The position numbers and the translations under genes were made by a program. The notes beneath the pieces were generated by a model, which was not told the origin of the DNA, ran no database searches, and saw nothing but the letters and a program-made list of their open reading frames with translations. A stretch of DNA of 64,000 nucleotides from Prionace glauca. Lineage: Eukaryota; Chordata; Chondrichthyes; Carcharhiniformes; Carcharhinidae. The stretch spans positions 42,102,103-42,166,102 of the forward strand of contig CM075760.1 in the NCBI GenBank assembly GCA_037974335.1. The letters run 5' to 3'. Shown here piece by piece: positions 11,540-21,189 of the stretch (positions are counted from its first letter, which is position 1; every line of letters begins with the position of its first letter).

Positions 11540-12080
11540 TTAGCAGTGAGCTTGCACATTCTCCCCGTCTCTGTAAGGGTTTCCGCCGGGTGTTCCGGCT
11601 TCCTCCACAGAGACGTACAGGCGCACAGCAGATCCTGGGGCATACACAGATACAGTGGATCACACAAAATTAGGGCCATTCACACAGAGATACTGGGGCA
11701 TAAACATAAACAGGGGCACAAAAACATGCTGTTAGGTTGATTGGTGTAACAAACTGTCTCTAAATTAGTCTTCCCTCAATCTTCCCCAATAGGCGTAGGC
11801 AAAGGCCATAGGTTGAGGAGGGCACTCATAATGTTAAAATGGCGGCGCGGGCTCGTTGGGCCGAAGGGCCTGTTTCCTGTGCTGTGCTGGTCTTTGTTCT
11901 TTGGATTAGCCATGGTAAACTGGACCCCCATTTTCCCAAGATTTACCATGCGTGGGGTTTCTGGGGTAGGGCGGGGCGAGGGCTCTTTCAGGGAGTTGTT
12001 GTATTAGAAAGATGCTCTGTCAAAGTCGGTGCAGCCTCCATGGGACCAGCGCCCGTCCTTTGCTCTGTATGGCTTCTATG
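11540..12080 (+). repeat. SINE and LINE tail fragments
   Basis: SINE-like words (TTCTCCCCGTCTCTGT…GGTTTCCGCCGGGTG) at about 11560-11610. A LINE 3' end (GGGCCGAAGGGCCTGTTTCC followed by TCTTTGTTCTTTGG) at about 11855-11905. Then a SINE-like tail to GGCTTCTATGATTATATG. The pieces are short and their order is disrupted. Confidence 0.65.
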
Positions 12081-12373
12081 ATTATATGAACGCCGTAATT
12101 GACAGCTCAGCAAAGTAAAAAAACGTGATCGGCCGAACAGATATTTCTGTCTCACTAAGACGGGGTACTTGCCCTGTGAGACATGACAATTTCTGTCAAT
12201 ATGGCTTTGGATGAAACGAAATGCTGTTGATTTGGGGGTAGTGTCTTCTGAGCTTTTAGCATGTTTATGTCGGCGCGTAACAACACATTGTTGTCACATT
12301 TACTGTTGCTGCCACATTGAATGAAAGAAGTCAAATGCTTTGAGTGATCACTTGCAGCAGGGTTCTGGGTTTT
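12081..12373. other. No feature recognised
   Basis: Intergenic sequence; nothing recognised. Confidence 0.4.
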
Positions 12374-12446
12374 GGCTTCACTGGTGTAATGATGAGCACT
12401 CTGGACTTTGAATCCAGCGTGCCGCGTTCAAACCTCAGTTGAAATT
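12374..12446 (+). pseudogene. tRNA-Gln(UUG)-derived pseudogene
   Basis: The anticodon arm CTGGA-CTTTGAA-TCCAG is intact with anticodon TTG, and the D-arm region (TGGTGTAATG) and B-box-like GTTCAAAC are recognisable as tRNA-Gln. The T stem has mismatches and the acceptor ends no longer pair well. Read as a decayed tRNA-Gln copy or the head of a lost SINE. Confidence 0.7.
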
Positions 12447-12830
12447 TGTTTTGCTAAAACCGCCAATTGGTCTGCTGAAGGACATTGTATTTAAAATTCA
12501 GGAAAGTGGAATTTTAAATACTGAGGAAATCTCAGCAAATATCTCCAAAATCACATTGCAGACGATGCAGTGAATGACTTTCCTGGTGTCATTGCATCAT
12601 CCCCAGCGAACGATTGCACAAGAATGCAAAGCTGTTAGGGCAGATGAGCCACAGCGGGCAGAGGGTCCACCTACAAGTGGCACTCACTCACTCATCTGTC
12701 CCAATGTAAACAAGAGGTGGGATGATGTGAACAGTCTTTCCTCTGAAGTTCCAACTCGGATTCAATGGCCAGAGTGCTAAACTTTATACAATTAAACTGA
12801 CAGGACGCTGCCTAACACACTTTCTCCCAA

Positions 12831-12930
12831 AACACACACACACACACACACATATAGATACACAAACACACAATCACAAACACACATACACAAGCACATA
12901 ATCATACACACATACACTCACATACACAGC
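12831..12930. repeat. CA microsatellite
   Basis: A (CA)n run with interspersed TA/GATA units, continuing as a degenerate ACACA tract to about 12930. Confidence 0.9.
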
Positions 12931-12934
12931 CTAA

Positions 12935-13030
12935 GAGCACATCTTTGGGGTGTGGAAGGAAATCGGAACACCCAGAATAGAGCCAACGTTTCATGTCCAG
13001 ATGACCCTTCATCAGAGCTAAGAACAAAGA
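12935..13030 (-). repeat. Interspersed repeat fragment (repeat X)
   Basis: Contains AATAGAGCCAACGTTTCATG followed by CCAGATGACCCTTCATCAGAGC. The same words occur at 14,300-14,425 and in the larger palindromic copies at 26,396-26,600 and 47,400-47,610. I recognise this as a dispersed elasmobranch repeat but do not name it. Confidence 0.65.
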
Positions 13031-13339
13031 GTATCAGCAGGCAGTCAAGAGAACAAATGGTATGATGGTCTTCATTGTGAAAGGACTTCATTGAAGGGAT
13101 TGGGTGTTTCCCTGAAATTTTACGTGGCAACCAGAATATTACATGCAGTTTTGGTGTCCTTATCAGACCAAGGATATCCTGGTTATGGAAGAGGAGTGAT
13201 TCTTGGGATGACATATTTGTCACATGACGAGAAATTAAATGAATTAGGATTGACTTCATTGAACTTACTGAAGTTGAAATGAGACACAAATCAGGTCAGG
13301 TGGACTAGAATGTTAAAATCATGTTTGATTTTGGTCTTT

Positions 13340-14250
13340 TCATCTCTTATATAATTTAACAATTAAAAACAGTGGATATTTCACCCCATTCTTTAATTCC
13401 TCTCTGAACTTGCTCTGAGGCCCTGCGTAAATGAAAGGGTTGATGCAGCAACTCAAGAGTTGAAGCATATACCCGTATTCCTCCAGGACAAATGTAGACT
13501 GGCTGACATTAGCACGTGAGAAATAAGTCACCTTCGCTATTCGGACGTAAAGGATGGTGATAAAGAATATGAAATATAAGATGATGAAACTGCCTGAAAT
13601 GGCAAAGAGTAAAACAATAGATTTTCGCCTGTTTTCCAGCTCTGGGTCACTCTGTTTCTCTCCATTGTTTCGAGTCCGTAGTCTCTTACGAGCCCTACTG
13701 GCCGCTATAATGTGTCTTACAGTCAGAGCATTGAGTAGTAAAATTAGAATGAATGGGAGATAAGGGGTTAAAATACTCTGAATCCAGTCAAATGCAACCC
13801 ATTCAGGTGCGGTATAAAAAGTTGATTTTATGCCGCAGAACCAGGGTACGTTGATAATTATGACGAAAGGTTCATACACAAAATATAAGAAAGAATTTTT
13901 GAAACAGCTCAGTATGGACACGATTGTTATGACCCGTGCAGATGTCTTCACAGTGCAGTATTTGATTTTCAGCTTCTGACAACAAATGGCTACAAATCGA
14001 TCAAAGGTGAAAGCCACGGTTAACCAGGCGGAACTGTCTATTGCAGCATAATTGAGGACACAACGAAAACTGCACGCTGGCGTGATGGACAGAAAACTGA
14101 ATGGGAAATAGATATCAGCAATCCTGTTCAATATCACAAAGCTGACAAGGAGCAGTAGATCAGTCGCCGCCATGGAAACAAGATAGCAAGTGATGCATCT
14201 GGACAGACCACATCTTCCTCTTGACAAGATCACAATCACCACTAAGTTAG
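13340..14250 (-). CDS. GPR139-like class A GPCR, exon 2 (receptor B)
   Basis: The second exon of an intact receptor encoding about 302 residues, for a spliced protein of about 326. Seen: TM1 start ANLVVIVILSRG, GLSRC in ICL1, FDRFVAICC at the end of TM3, PWFC in ECL2, basic ICL3 (RARKRLR then NRRKS), and TM7 CCINPFIYA, a canonical NPxxY unlike the other three receptors here. Helix 8 begins KFREEL. The acceptor (TTACAG) lies just upstream of 14250, and its phase joins exon 1 at 16491-16560. Minus strand, like receptor A. The intron of 2.2 kb holds repeat X and a LINE tail. It is a membrane receptor of unknown ligand. Confidence 0.88.
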
Positions 14251-14299
14251 CTGTAATAAAGAACGACATAGAGATTGAGCAAGACTAAACAGAAATGCT

Positions 14300-14425
14300 G
14301 AAAGCCAAAAGCAAAATAGTGCAGGCTGCTGGAATCTGAAATGAAAAGATGACTGACAGCTTCTGCGGGGAAAGAATAGAGCCAATGTTTCGAGTCCAGG
14401 TGACACTTCATCAGAGCTAAGATTG
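14300..14425 (-). repeat. Repeat X fragment
   Basis: TGCAGGCTGCTGGAATCTGA…CCAATGTTTCGAGTCCAGGT then ACACTTCATCAGAGCTAAG; related to 12,935-13,030 and 26,396-26,600. Confidence 0.65.
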
Positions 14426-14489
14426 ACTTCATTGAAGTTGAGACGAGAGGAAGGGGATCTGATGAGACTTACAAATTTCAAACAGAATT

Positions 14490-14830
14490 AGACAGGGTGG
14501 GTTCAGATAGAATATTCTCCATGGTAGGGGAGTCCAGAACTAGGGCTGTGAGGTTAAGAACTGAGGTGAGGAGAAAGTCCTTCACAGGAGAAAGTTGAAT
14601 GTGTGGCAAGCACTACAATAGTAAGCAGGAGGCCAAAACATCGTGTGAGTTCAGGAAGAAATGTATAGCTCGTGTTTCTAAAGGGATCTGGGGATAGAGC
14701 AAGAAGGTGGGACGACAATGTCGATTCTGATGATCAGCCACAATCAGAATGAATAGTGGAGCAGGCTCGCCAGGTAAATTGGTCTACTCCTGCTTCTCTT
14801 GCTATGTTACTTTTCTATATTTCTATGTTG
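14490..14830 (+). mobile_element. LINE 3' fragment, plus strand
   Basis: Words typical of CR1/L2-like 3' ends in this window: GAGAAAGTCCTTCACA, GAGCAGGCTCG…TGGTCTACTCCTGC, ending in a TTTCTATATTTCTATG tail. Old and diverged; non-coding remnant. Confidence 0.7.
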
Positions 14831-16490
14831 TGGAAACGACTTAATGATGCAGGCATCTGATATTGTGTAATGTGGCAGGACTGGTTCGTAGCATCATAGT
14901 AAATGCTTCTCCTGCAGAAGCCATGTGGTTGAATTAGTCAGAAAATAAATCAACCTAAATGAAGCCGATAACATTGTTATCATGGGAAAAACTGGATAAT
15001 TTGTGTTAGCTAATTAGTTTAAAGCATAGTGCCAGAAATAACAGATGGAAACAAGCAAGAAACAATCAAGAAAATCAACAAGAATGAATGCTATTGAAAA
15101 TCAAAAACTCAGCGAGAAATATTCACCCAATCTTGCTATTTAACTAAAGGAATACATAGTGTCATAAGACGGGGCTTCGAATGCTGTAAAAAAAATGTGG
15201 AAAGTCTGAGGATTGGTAGCGTTTAATAAAACAGCAATGTAACAATGTAAAATTGGTCTTTCTCGTAAACTTTGTGCAGCAAATGGATTAAAGATGTCTT
15301 TCAACCGTTGTGCAGAATTTGGCGTGACCATAACTGGATCTTTGCATTATATCGCCAATTTAAAGGGGGGAATACTGAAATTTGTGGCAGAACAGTTAAG
15401 GGTGGCTATGCTTGTTCCTTTTATGAGAGTGTCGTCTACGATGAATAGCTGACTACATTTCGTCGATATTTTCCGGAGTTCGGATGAATAGGGTTTAATC
15501 TCATTAAAATATTCAGTTTTGTGAAGGACATTGACAGGAAAGAAACTGACAGGCGTTTACAATGGCTGGAGAATCTACAGTATGGGGGCACAGATTACAA
15601 TTAACAGGACGATCATTTACTTCTGCAGTGACAATAAATATTTTCATTAAGGAGCAATAAAGCATTGTAATATTCTAATGTAGACGACAATGCCAGCAAC
15701 ATCATTTCAATAAATAAATTCATGATATTCTTTTGACATAATTTAATGGTTCAATAATCAGTACACAATTAATTATCTATGGAAAATGCTGTCACGTAAC
15801 TATCTATTGTGTCAGGTAACTTTCATATTGTGCGAACAATGTGACAATTAACTCACATGACGAGGGTAAGCTTCCGATAATTCACACAGGGCAGCATTAA
15901 CAACACAGTAAGTTAAAATTACTTCGTTTTCACGTGCAACGATTTGTCAAAAACATGTTTTCAAATCACAATGGATGTACTTTCACAACGAAATCATAGT
16001 TTGGTTATTTCCCTGGAGCTTGGATGTGAGTAACATATTGACATTTAATGTAAACTGGCGTGATAATGTAGCGATTACATGGCAGTATCATCGACACTAA
16101 CATAATATAAATGCATGTACCTTGATGACAATGTACTATTCTAGCCAAGGTAATTGTGCTAGTAGATTGAATAAATAAGTAGGCTAACTGCATATACTGC
16201 CTGTCATCCTTACGGTAATTCACCCACTAAGACACTGGGGAAAATAAGTCACACTGTGATAACACAGTTAATGTTCAAACATGCTTACAACGTATCTAAC
16301 ACAACAGAACTACAATTACACTGTGTAAACAGTCTCATAAGTCACACAAAATAGCAGTTTAATGACAGAACACAACCACTTTGAAGAAAACTGCAGAGGA
16401 AGATTGGAAAATATAATGAAAGAGACACATCGTTTAGAAGAGCAATCAATACATCAACACATTCCCCAAAATAACGCCTTAATACTTAAC
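14831..16490. other. Receptor B intron, no further feature
   Basis: AT-rich intron sequence without recognised elements. Confidence 0.5.
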
Positions 16491-16560
16491 CTGGAACTCC
16501 GATAGCGGCAAGGACAGGATAATAAACGGCATACTGCAATCCTTGTGGTGTTCCGTGCAT
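16491..16560 (-). CDS. GPR139-like class A GPCR, exon 1 (receptor B)
   Basis: A 70-nt exon starting MHGTPQG and ending LAAIGVP plus one base, the same length and phase as exon 1 of receptor A. Joined to exon 2 it gives GVPANLVVIV. The donor reads GTTAAG rather than GTAAG, a weaker site that could lower splicing efficiency but is still a GT donor. Confidence 0.82.
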
Positions 16561-16880
16561 TGCTAACAGAATCTCTCAACACGTTGTTTATTCCAGTCAC
16601 TACTTGTCAGATTTATACGCGATGTCAGCCTCCAGGGACATCATTAACTTGTTTGGATGTTTTAAACTTTATTGGGGTTTAGTGCAGCTGCCGTCAGACT
16701 TGTATTTTATGCTCAGATGAAAGGGAAGATCGATTCCATGGAAGTAGCGGACCTGGTTATATTTGAAATTTAAAGTCCATTGTAGAATCGCATTGACTTC
16801 TCTAAAAATGTAATGAAAATTAAAGCAGATGATTGAGTCATGAAAATTTGAATGAACCCTCGTGTCTGAAGCATTAGGTT
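16561..16880. other. No feature recognised
   Basis: Upstream flank of receptor B, which would include its promoter; no element identified. Confidence 0.4.
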
Positions 16881-17080
16881 AGGGGGCGGCACGACTCCAC
16901 AGCACCACAGTGGTTAGCACTGCTGCTTCACAGCTTTAGGGACCTGGGTTCGATTCCTGGCTCAGGTCACTGTCTTTGTGGAGTCTGCACATTCTCCTAG
17001 TGTCTGCGTGGGTTTCCTCCAGGTGCTTCGCTTTCCTCCCATAGTCTAAAGATGTGTGGGTTCGGTTGATTGGCCATGCT
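16881..17080 (+). mobile_element. tRNA-derived SINE, plus strand
   Basis: The head contains CACAGTGGTTAGCACTGCTG…CTGGGTTCGATTCC (box A/B-like), followed by the conserved body GTCTGCACATTCTC…TGCGTGGGTTTCCTCC and a truncated tail. This resembles the HE1-like/V-SINE group reported from elasmobranchs; the family name is inference. Confidence 0.8.
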
Positions 17081-17106
17081 TATTTTCTTGCCCAATCTTA
17101 ACTGAA

Positions 17107-17990
17107 TCTGGTATTTCCTGGGGATAATTATTTGCTCTGACTTGGGCCTCAAAATTAATTCATTAAAATCAGAAGTGCTGAATATTGAGGGAACAATGAG
17201 AGGCAAATACGAGATAATGCATTTTGGAATGTCTAACATAGATAGGAAATATACAGTAAATAGCAGAACCCTTAAGAGTATTGATAGACAGAGGAGCCTG
17301 TGTGTAGACGTACACAGGTCACTGAAAGTGGAACGCAGGTGGAGAATGTAGTCATGAAGGCATATGGCATGCTTGCCTTCATCTACCGGGGCTTTGAATT
17401 TCAATATTGGCAAGTCATGTTGCAGCTTTGTAGAACCTTAGTTGAGCCACACTTGGAATCTAGTGTTCAATTCTGATGGTCACACGACTGGAAGGATGTA
17501 GAGGCTTTGGAGACGGTACAGAAAAGATTTACTAGGATGTGGCCTGGTATGGAGTGCATTAGCTGCGAGGAGATGTTGGATAAACTTGGCTTGTTCTGAT
17601 TGGAAGACAGGGTTTGAGGGGCGACCTGAAGCCTACAACATTATGAGAGGCGTGGACAGAATGGATGTCGGAAGCTTTTTATCCCAGAACGGAGGAGTCA
17701 ATTACGAGGGTTTAAGGAGCGAGGGCCAATTATTAAAGGAGATGTACGAGGCACGTTTTTTACACAGAGAGTGGTAGTTGCTGTTGGGGGGGCGGGGGGG
17801 AGGGTTGTGGTGGAAGCGGATACGATAGTGAGTTCTCAGGGGCGTCTTGACAATTACGTGAACAGGGTGGGAATAGAGGGATATGGTCCCTGGAAAGGTT
17901 TACTTCAGTCGGGCAACATGGCCGGTGCAGAGCGGGAGGGCCGAAGGGCCTGTTCCTGTGCTGTAATTTTCTTTGTTCTTTGTACAATGA
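17107..17990 (+). mobile_element. CR1/L2-like LINE 3' relic, plus strand
   Basis: The end of the RT region and the C-terminal block can be followed in broken frames (IMHFGMSNIDRKYTVN, SLCVDVHRSLKVE, then LVEPHLESSVQF-like). It ends with GGCCGAAGGGCCTGTTCCTG and a TTTCTTTGTTCTTTG tail. It carries several frame breaks and stops, so it is an old copy. Confidence 0.82.
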
Positions 17991-18036
17991 TATCCCTATT
18001 TTGCAACGGTGCAAATAATGTAGCTCCTACTTTCAA

Positions 18037-18513
18037 CAGTAATGAGTTTATAGACGGAGGTAACTTAGTTAATCACCATCTGAAACACGTAGTAGTAGCG
18101 TGTGCTGAAAGAGACAGACACATTTGATGTTGTAACTTTTTAAAAAAGATTTGCCTTCATAACAGAGAAATGGCTGAAAAAATATTCACAGTGACGAGGA
18201 ATTTCATTAAGCTTTCTCATGCCGAATAAGGGAAAATTGCTTGATTTCAGTTTGTTGCTCAACATTATCCGAACCGCGATGTTAAAGACATGTTATCATT
18301 TCACTGACTTCACCCTCAAATGCGCTCGGTGAAATAAGAAACGCATTTTTTGACGTGCTGACAGGAAAGTTCGCTTTTGACGCCGAGAACATATTGCCAT
18401 CTAGTTCAGTCGACAACAGAATTTAATGGGTTTATAGGTGCAGATTAATGTGGTTAATCACCATCTGAAATATCTGATAGCAGTGTGTGCTGAAAAAGAC
18501 AGATACTAGTGAT
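18037..18513. repeat. Diverged direct repeat, two copies about 380 bases apart
   Basis: Copies at 18,037-18,126 and 18,416-18,513 share GTTAATCACCATCTGAAA and GTGTGCTGAAAGAGACAGA with scattered differences. Downstream of each, words such as TTTTTAAA…TCA-TAACAGAGAAA also look related. No element family recognised. Confidence 0.65.
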
Positions 18514-18951
18514 ACTGTTAATGAACTAGGGGAAATGGCGCACATTTCACAGACGATTTTTTAAATCGTTTTTCATCAGTAAGAAACAGGAAAAACCATT
18601 CAGACAGATGAGGGAATCGAGTCTCAGTGCGGATCTACTGGACTTTCCTGTAACGGGCCGGATTTATGCGCCTGAATGTTTCAATCCCATAATAAAAATG
18701 GTGGTCAGTTCCCTTGCCTCCCGTTGAATTCCTCCCAGTGATGACAGATAGATTCATTTTACCTGCCCGTTCATAGGAGAAAGGGAATAACCAACACACT
18801 GCAGCAGTGCTGCGGGATCAACGGAAATAAAGAGACCTGTGTGGAATTGTAAACAGTGCGGTCATGCTGCAGTTCTGGAATAGGTTTTACAGAAATAGAA
18901 TTATGGTCAGTGACATACTAAGTTAGAATGCATTTAACAGCTACTGTCTTA
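18514..18951. other. No feature recognised
   Basis: Intergenic sequence; no gene or repeat recognised. Confidence 0.4.
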
Positions 18952-19025
18952 GTCGCTGTGGCGCAATGGGTCAGCGCGTTCGGCTATGAACCGAAAGGTT
19001 GGTGGTTCAAGACCACCCAGAGACG
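18952..19025 (+). tRNA. tRNA-Asn-like sequence with anticodon AUG (probable pseudogene)
   Basis: Seventy-four bases fold as a tRNA with the body of tRNA-Asn: acceptor GTCGCTG/CAGAGAC (one mismatch), D arm GGCGCAATGGGTCAGCGC, anticodon arm TTCGG-CTATGAA-CCGAA, T arm GGTGG-TTCAAGA-CCACC. Box A and box B are recognisable, and a TTTT run lies within 20 bases downstream. The anticodon loop, expected CTGTTAA for Asn(GUU), reads CTATGAA, so the anticodon at 18,986-18,988 is ATG. No SINE body is visible after it. It is either a pseudogene or a mutated tRNA with changed decoding; the acceptor mismatch favours pseudogene. Confidence 0.72.
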
Positions 19026-19199
19026 GGATTTCACTATTTTCTCACCGTCAGCATTCACGGGTAAACAGTGGCCAGTTGGCAATGGGTCCGTGGGTGCCAA
19101 TAAAAAAAACTCTCAATTGTTACCAGCTGGACTGTTATCTGGTATTACCAACATTATTTAATGACTATTGATTTCAAACATATCAAATTTAACAATATA

Positions 19200-19459
19200 T
19201 GTTCCATTACACCAATAAACTTTTTAAAAAATGCAATTGAAACACGAACTTGAGGCTGAGCATTTGTTCCAATTCCATATCCTTGCTTCCATTCATTCCG
19301 GATATTCACCAGCCTTCGAGTGAAGCAATTTCTCCTCATCACAGTCCTAAATCACCAGCACCTTATCCTGAGATTGTGTTCCCTGTGCTTCAGATTCCCA
19401 GATCAGGGACAATAGTATCTCAGTATCCACCCTTTCAAATTCATAGCATCATAAAAGCC
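19200..19459 (-). mobile_element. LINE relic, minus strand, at the left edge of the cassette
   Basis: Antisense of a CR1/L2-like C-terminal block and 3' UTR (CACCAGCCTTCGAGTGAAGC, AATTTCTCCTCATCACAGTC). It stops at the point where the tandem homology begins (19,460). Confidence 0.65.
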
Positions 19460-19643
19460 CTGCTGTGTGTTGTCTCAGCCGATCCCGGATTGAATTGGGT
19501 GACAGTTTGATCTGAGGTTAATGTGGTTTCCTCTGTGTTGTGTCTGAGCGGCTGACAGCGCCGCTGCTCAATCTGACTGTTACTTTCTGCGATTCTCCAC
19601 ACAAACCGCAACAGACTGGAGCACCCAATGTTAGCTGTAAAGC

Positions 19644-19682
19644 AGTTTTTGTACGGGGCTGAGACTGATTTCTATCACTGTG
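19644..19682 (-). other. 23-bp-spacer RSS of V gene 3
   Basis: On the minus strand: heptamer CACAGTG (19,676-19,682, consensus), a 23-base spacer, nonamer ACAAAAACT (19,644-19,652, one difference from consensus). Confidence 0.95.
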
Positions 19683-19989
19683 AGACTGAGAGCGCAGTAA
19701 TAGCGGCCAGAGTCAATCCGCTGCAGGCTCGAGATGGTTAAAGTAGTTAATTTAGCCGAGGTCAGGAGATCAGCAGAGAAATTGGGTCCAAAACCTTCCC
19801 CTCTCTCTTCTTGTGTATCCCACGATCTTTTCCATATAATGAACTGCAAATCCTTCCGTGGCTGCTGTCTGTACCAATATAAGAAATAGTTGCTTGCTGT
19901 AGTGCTGTAGGTACATCGGATAGTCACCGTTTCACCTTCTCTCCCCTCTAAAGACTGCGGCTGAGAAACAAAATCTCCACCACTCGGAT
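19683..19989 (-). CDS. T-cell receptor V gene 3, V exon (unit 1)
   Basis: A 307-nt V exon read from the minus strand. It opens (N)PSGGDFVSQPQSLEG, with first cysteine at about residue 26 (TIRC), core tryptophan at about 39 (LYWYRQQP), and a framework 3 with LTTLTISSLQ…GRYYCAL ending at the RSS. The acceptor is …TTACAG. The exon itself has no stop. The closest relatives are V genes 4 and 5 in units 2 and 3. The leader exon has lost its splice donor, so this copy is probably non-functional unless a cryptic donor is used. TRAV or TRDV; not decidable here. Confidence 0.9.
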
Positions 19990-20204
19990 CTGTAACGTGT
20001 TCAAGAAGAAGAAAAAAATGTAAGTGTTGGACGTGGTGCTGAAATAATATTAACACTTTATATTCACCGCGACATAGCTGGAGTTATGAAATAAAAACAA
20101 ATGACGGTGGAAATACACAGCAGGGTCAAGAACCACCACTGGGGAGAAGCAGAGCTAAAGGTGCAGATCGCGATAACATTTAACCAGATTGGAGTCATCC
20201 TTCT

Positions 20205-20250
20205 TGATAAGAAACAGCCCGAACACAATGCAGACAGTGAGGAACTCCAT
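20205..20250 (-). pseudogene. V gene 3 leader exon with lost splice donor
   Basis: A 46-nt leader encoding MEFLTVCIVFGLFLI plus one base, in phase with the V exon. In units 2 and 3 the next bases are GTAAGG, a good donor. Here they read AGAAGG, so the GT dinucleotide is gone. The frame runs on into the intron. Confidence 0.85.
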
Positions 20251-20589
20251 GGCAGCTGCAGAGCCCGGGGCTGTGACTAACCTTTAAAACTCCAAGCACT
20301 GCCGGAACAGAATCTGATTTTAACGTCACTTTCTGATCTCAAACTTCCCTCCAATCAACAATTTACAATCTACCCGTCATAGATTGAGATAAGGTTTCAA
20401 TGAGTTTCAGTGATCAGCGGAAGCTCTTTGACCTTCACTATTACATATCTGAGACTCAGTGACTGAGGGGTACAGTGTGTGGTGAGAGGGAAGAATCAGC
20501 TTCACTGACAAGGCCATAAGAGATAGGAGCAGAATTAAACCATTCGTGTCCATTCCACCATTCAATCATGGCCGATATGTTTAAAATCC

Positions 20590-21112
20590 CCGCAGAATCA
20601 GAGAATCCCTACAGTGCACAAGGAGGCCATCCGGCCCATCTAGTCTGAACCGGCCACAATTCTGAACCGAATACTCCAAGGATGTTGATTGGGTTGATTA
20701 GCCACGGTAAATTGTTCCTTAATGTCAAGGGGCTTAGAAGGTAAAAGTGTGGGGTTGCGGGGACAGCACAGAACCTGGGTGGGGTTGTTGTCGGTGCAGG
20801 CTCGATGGGTCAAATGTCCTCCTCCTGCACTCTAGGGATTGTATTCTGTGATTCAATCCCACTCAGGCCCATTACTGTAACGCCACATATTTACCATGCC
20901 ATCCCCCTGACACTAGGGTCAATTTGTCATGGGCAATCAATCTAACCCGCGTATGGTTGGACTGTGGGAGGAAACAGGAACATCCGGAGGAGACCCACAC
21001 AGACACGGGGAGAACGTGCAGACTCCACACATTCACCCGAGGCTGAAATCGAACCGGGTCCCTGGCGCTATGGGGCAGCAGTGGTAATCATTGTGCCATA
21101 ATGCCGCTCCTG
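20590..21112. mobile_element. Composite of SINE fragments
   Basis: A short stretch (AATCCCTACAGTGCACAAGG…GGCCCATCTAGTCTG), a plus-strand SINE 3' half (GCCACGGTAAATTG…GTGCAGGCTCGATGGG…GATTCTGTGATTC-like), then a minus-strand SINE with AACCCGCGTATGGTTGGACT, GGGAGGAAACAGGAACATCC and the antisense tRNA-type head AATCGAACCGGGTCCC…GCAGCAGTGGTAATCA. Present in all three units. Confidence 0.78.
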
Positions 21113-21189
21113 TGGGATTTCTCGACCCCAATTTTGTACTCCGACCCCATAATCTTTGGTCCGTTTCCCAAGCAGAAATCCATCTATCT

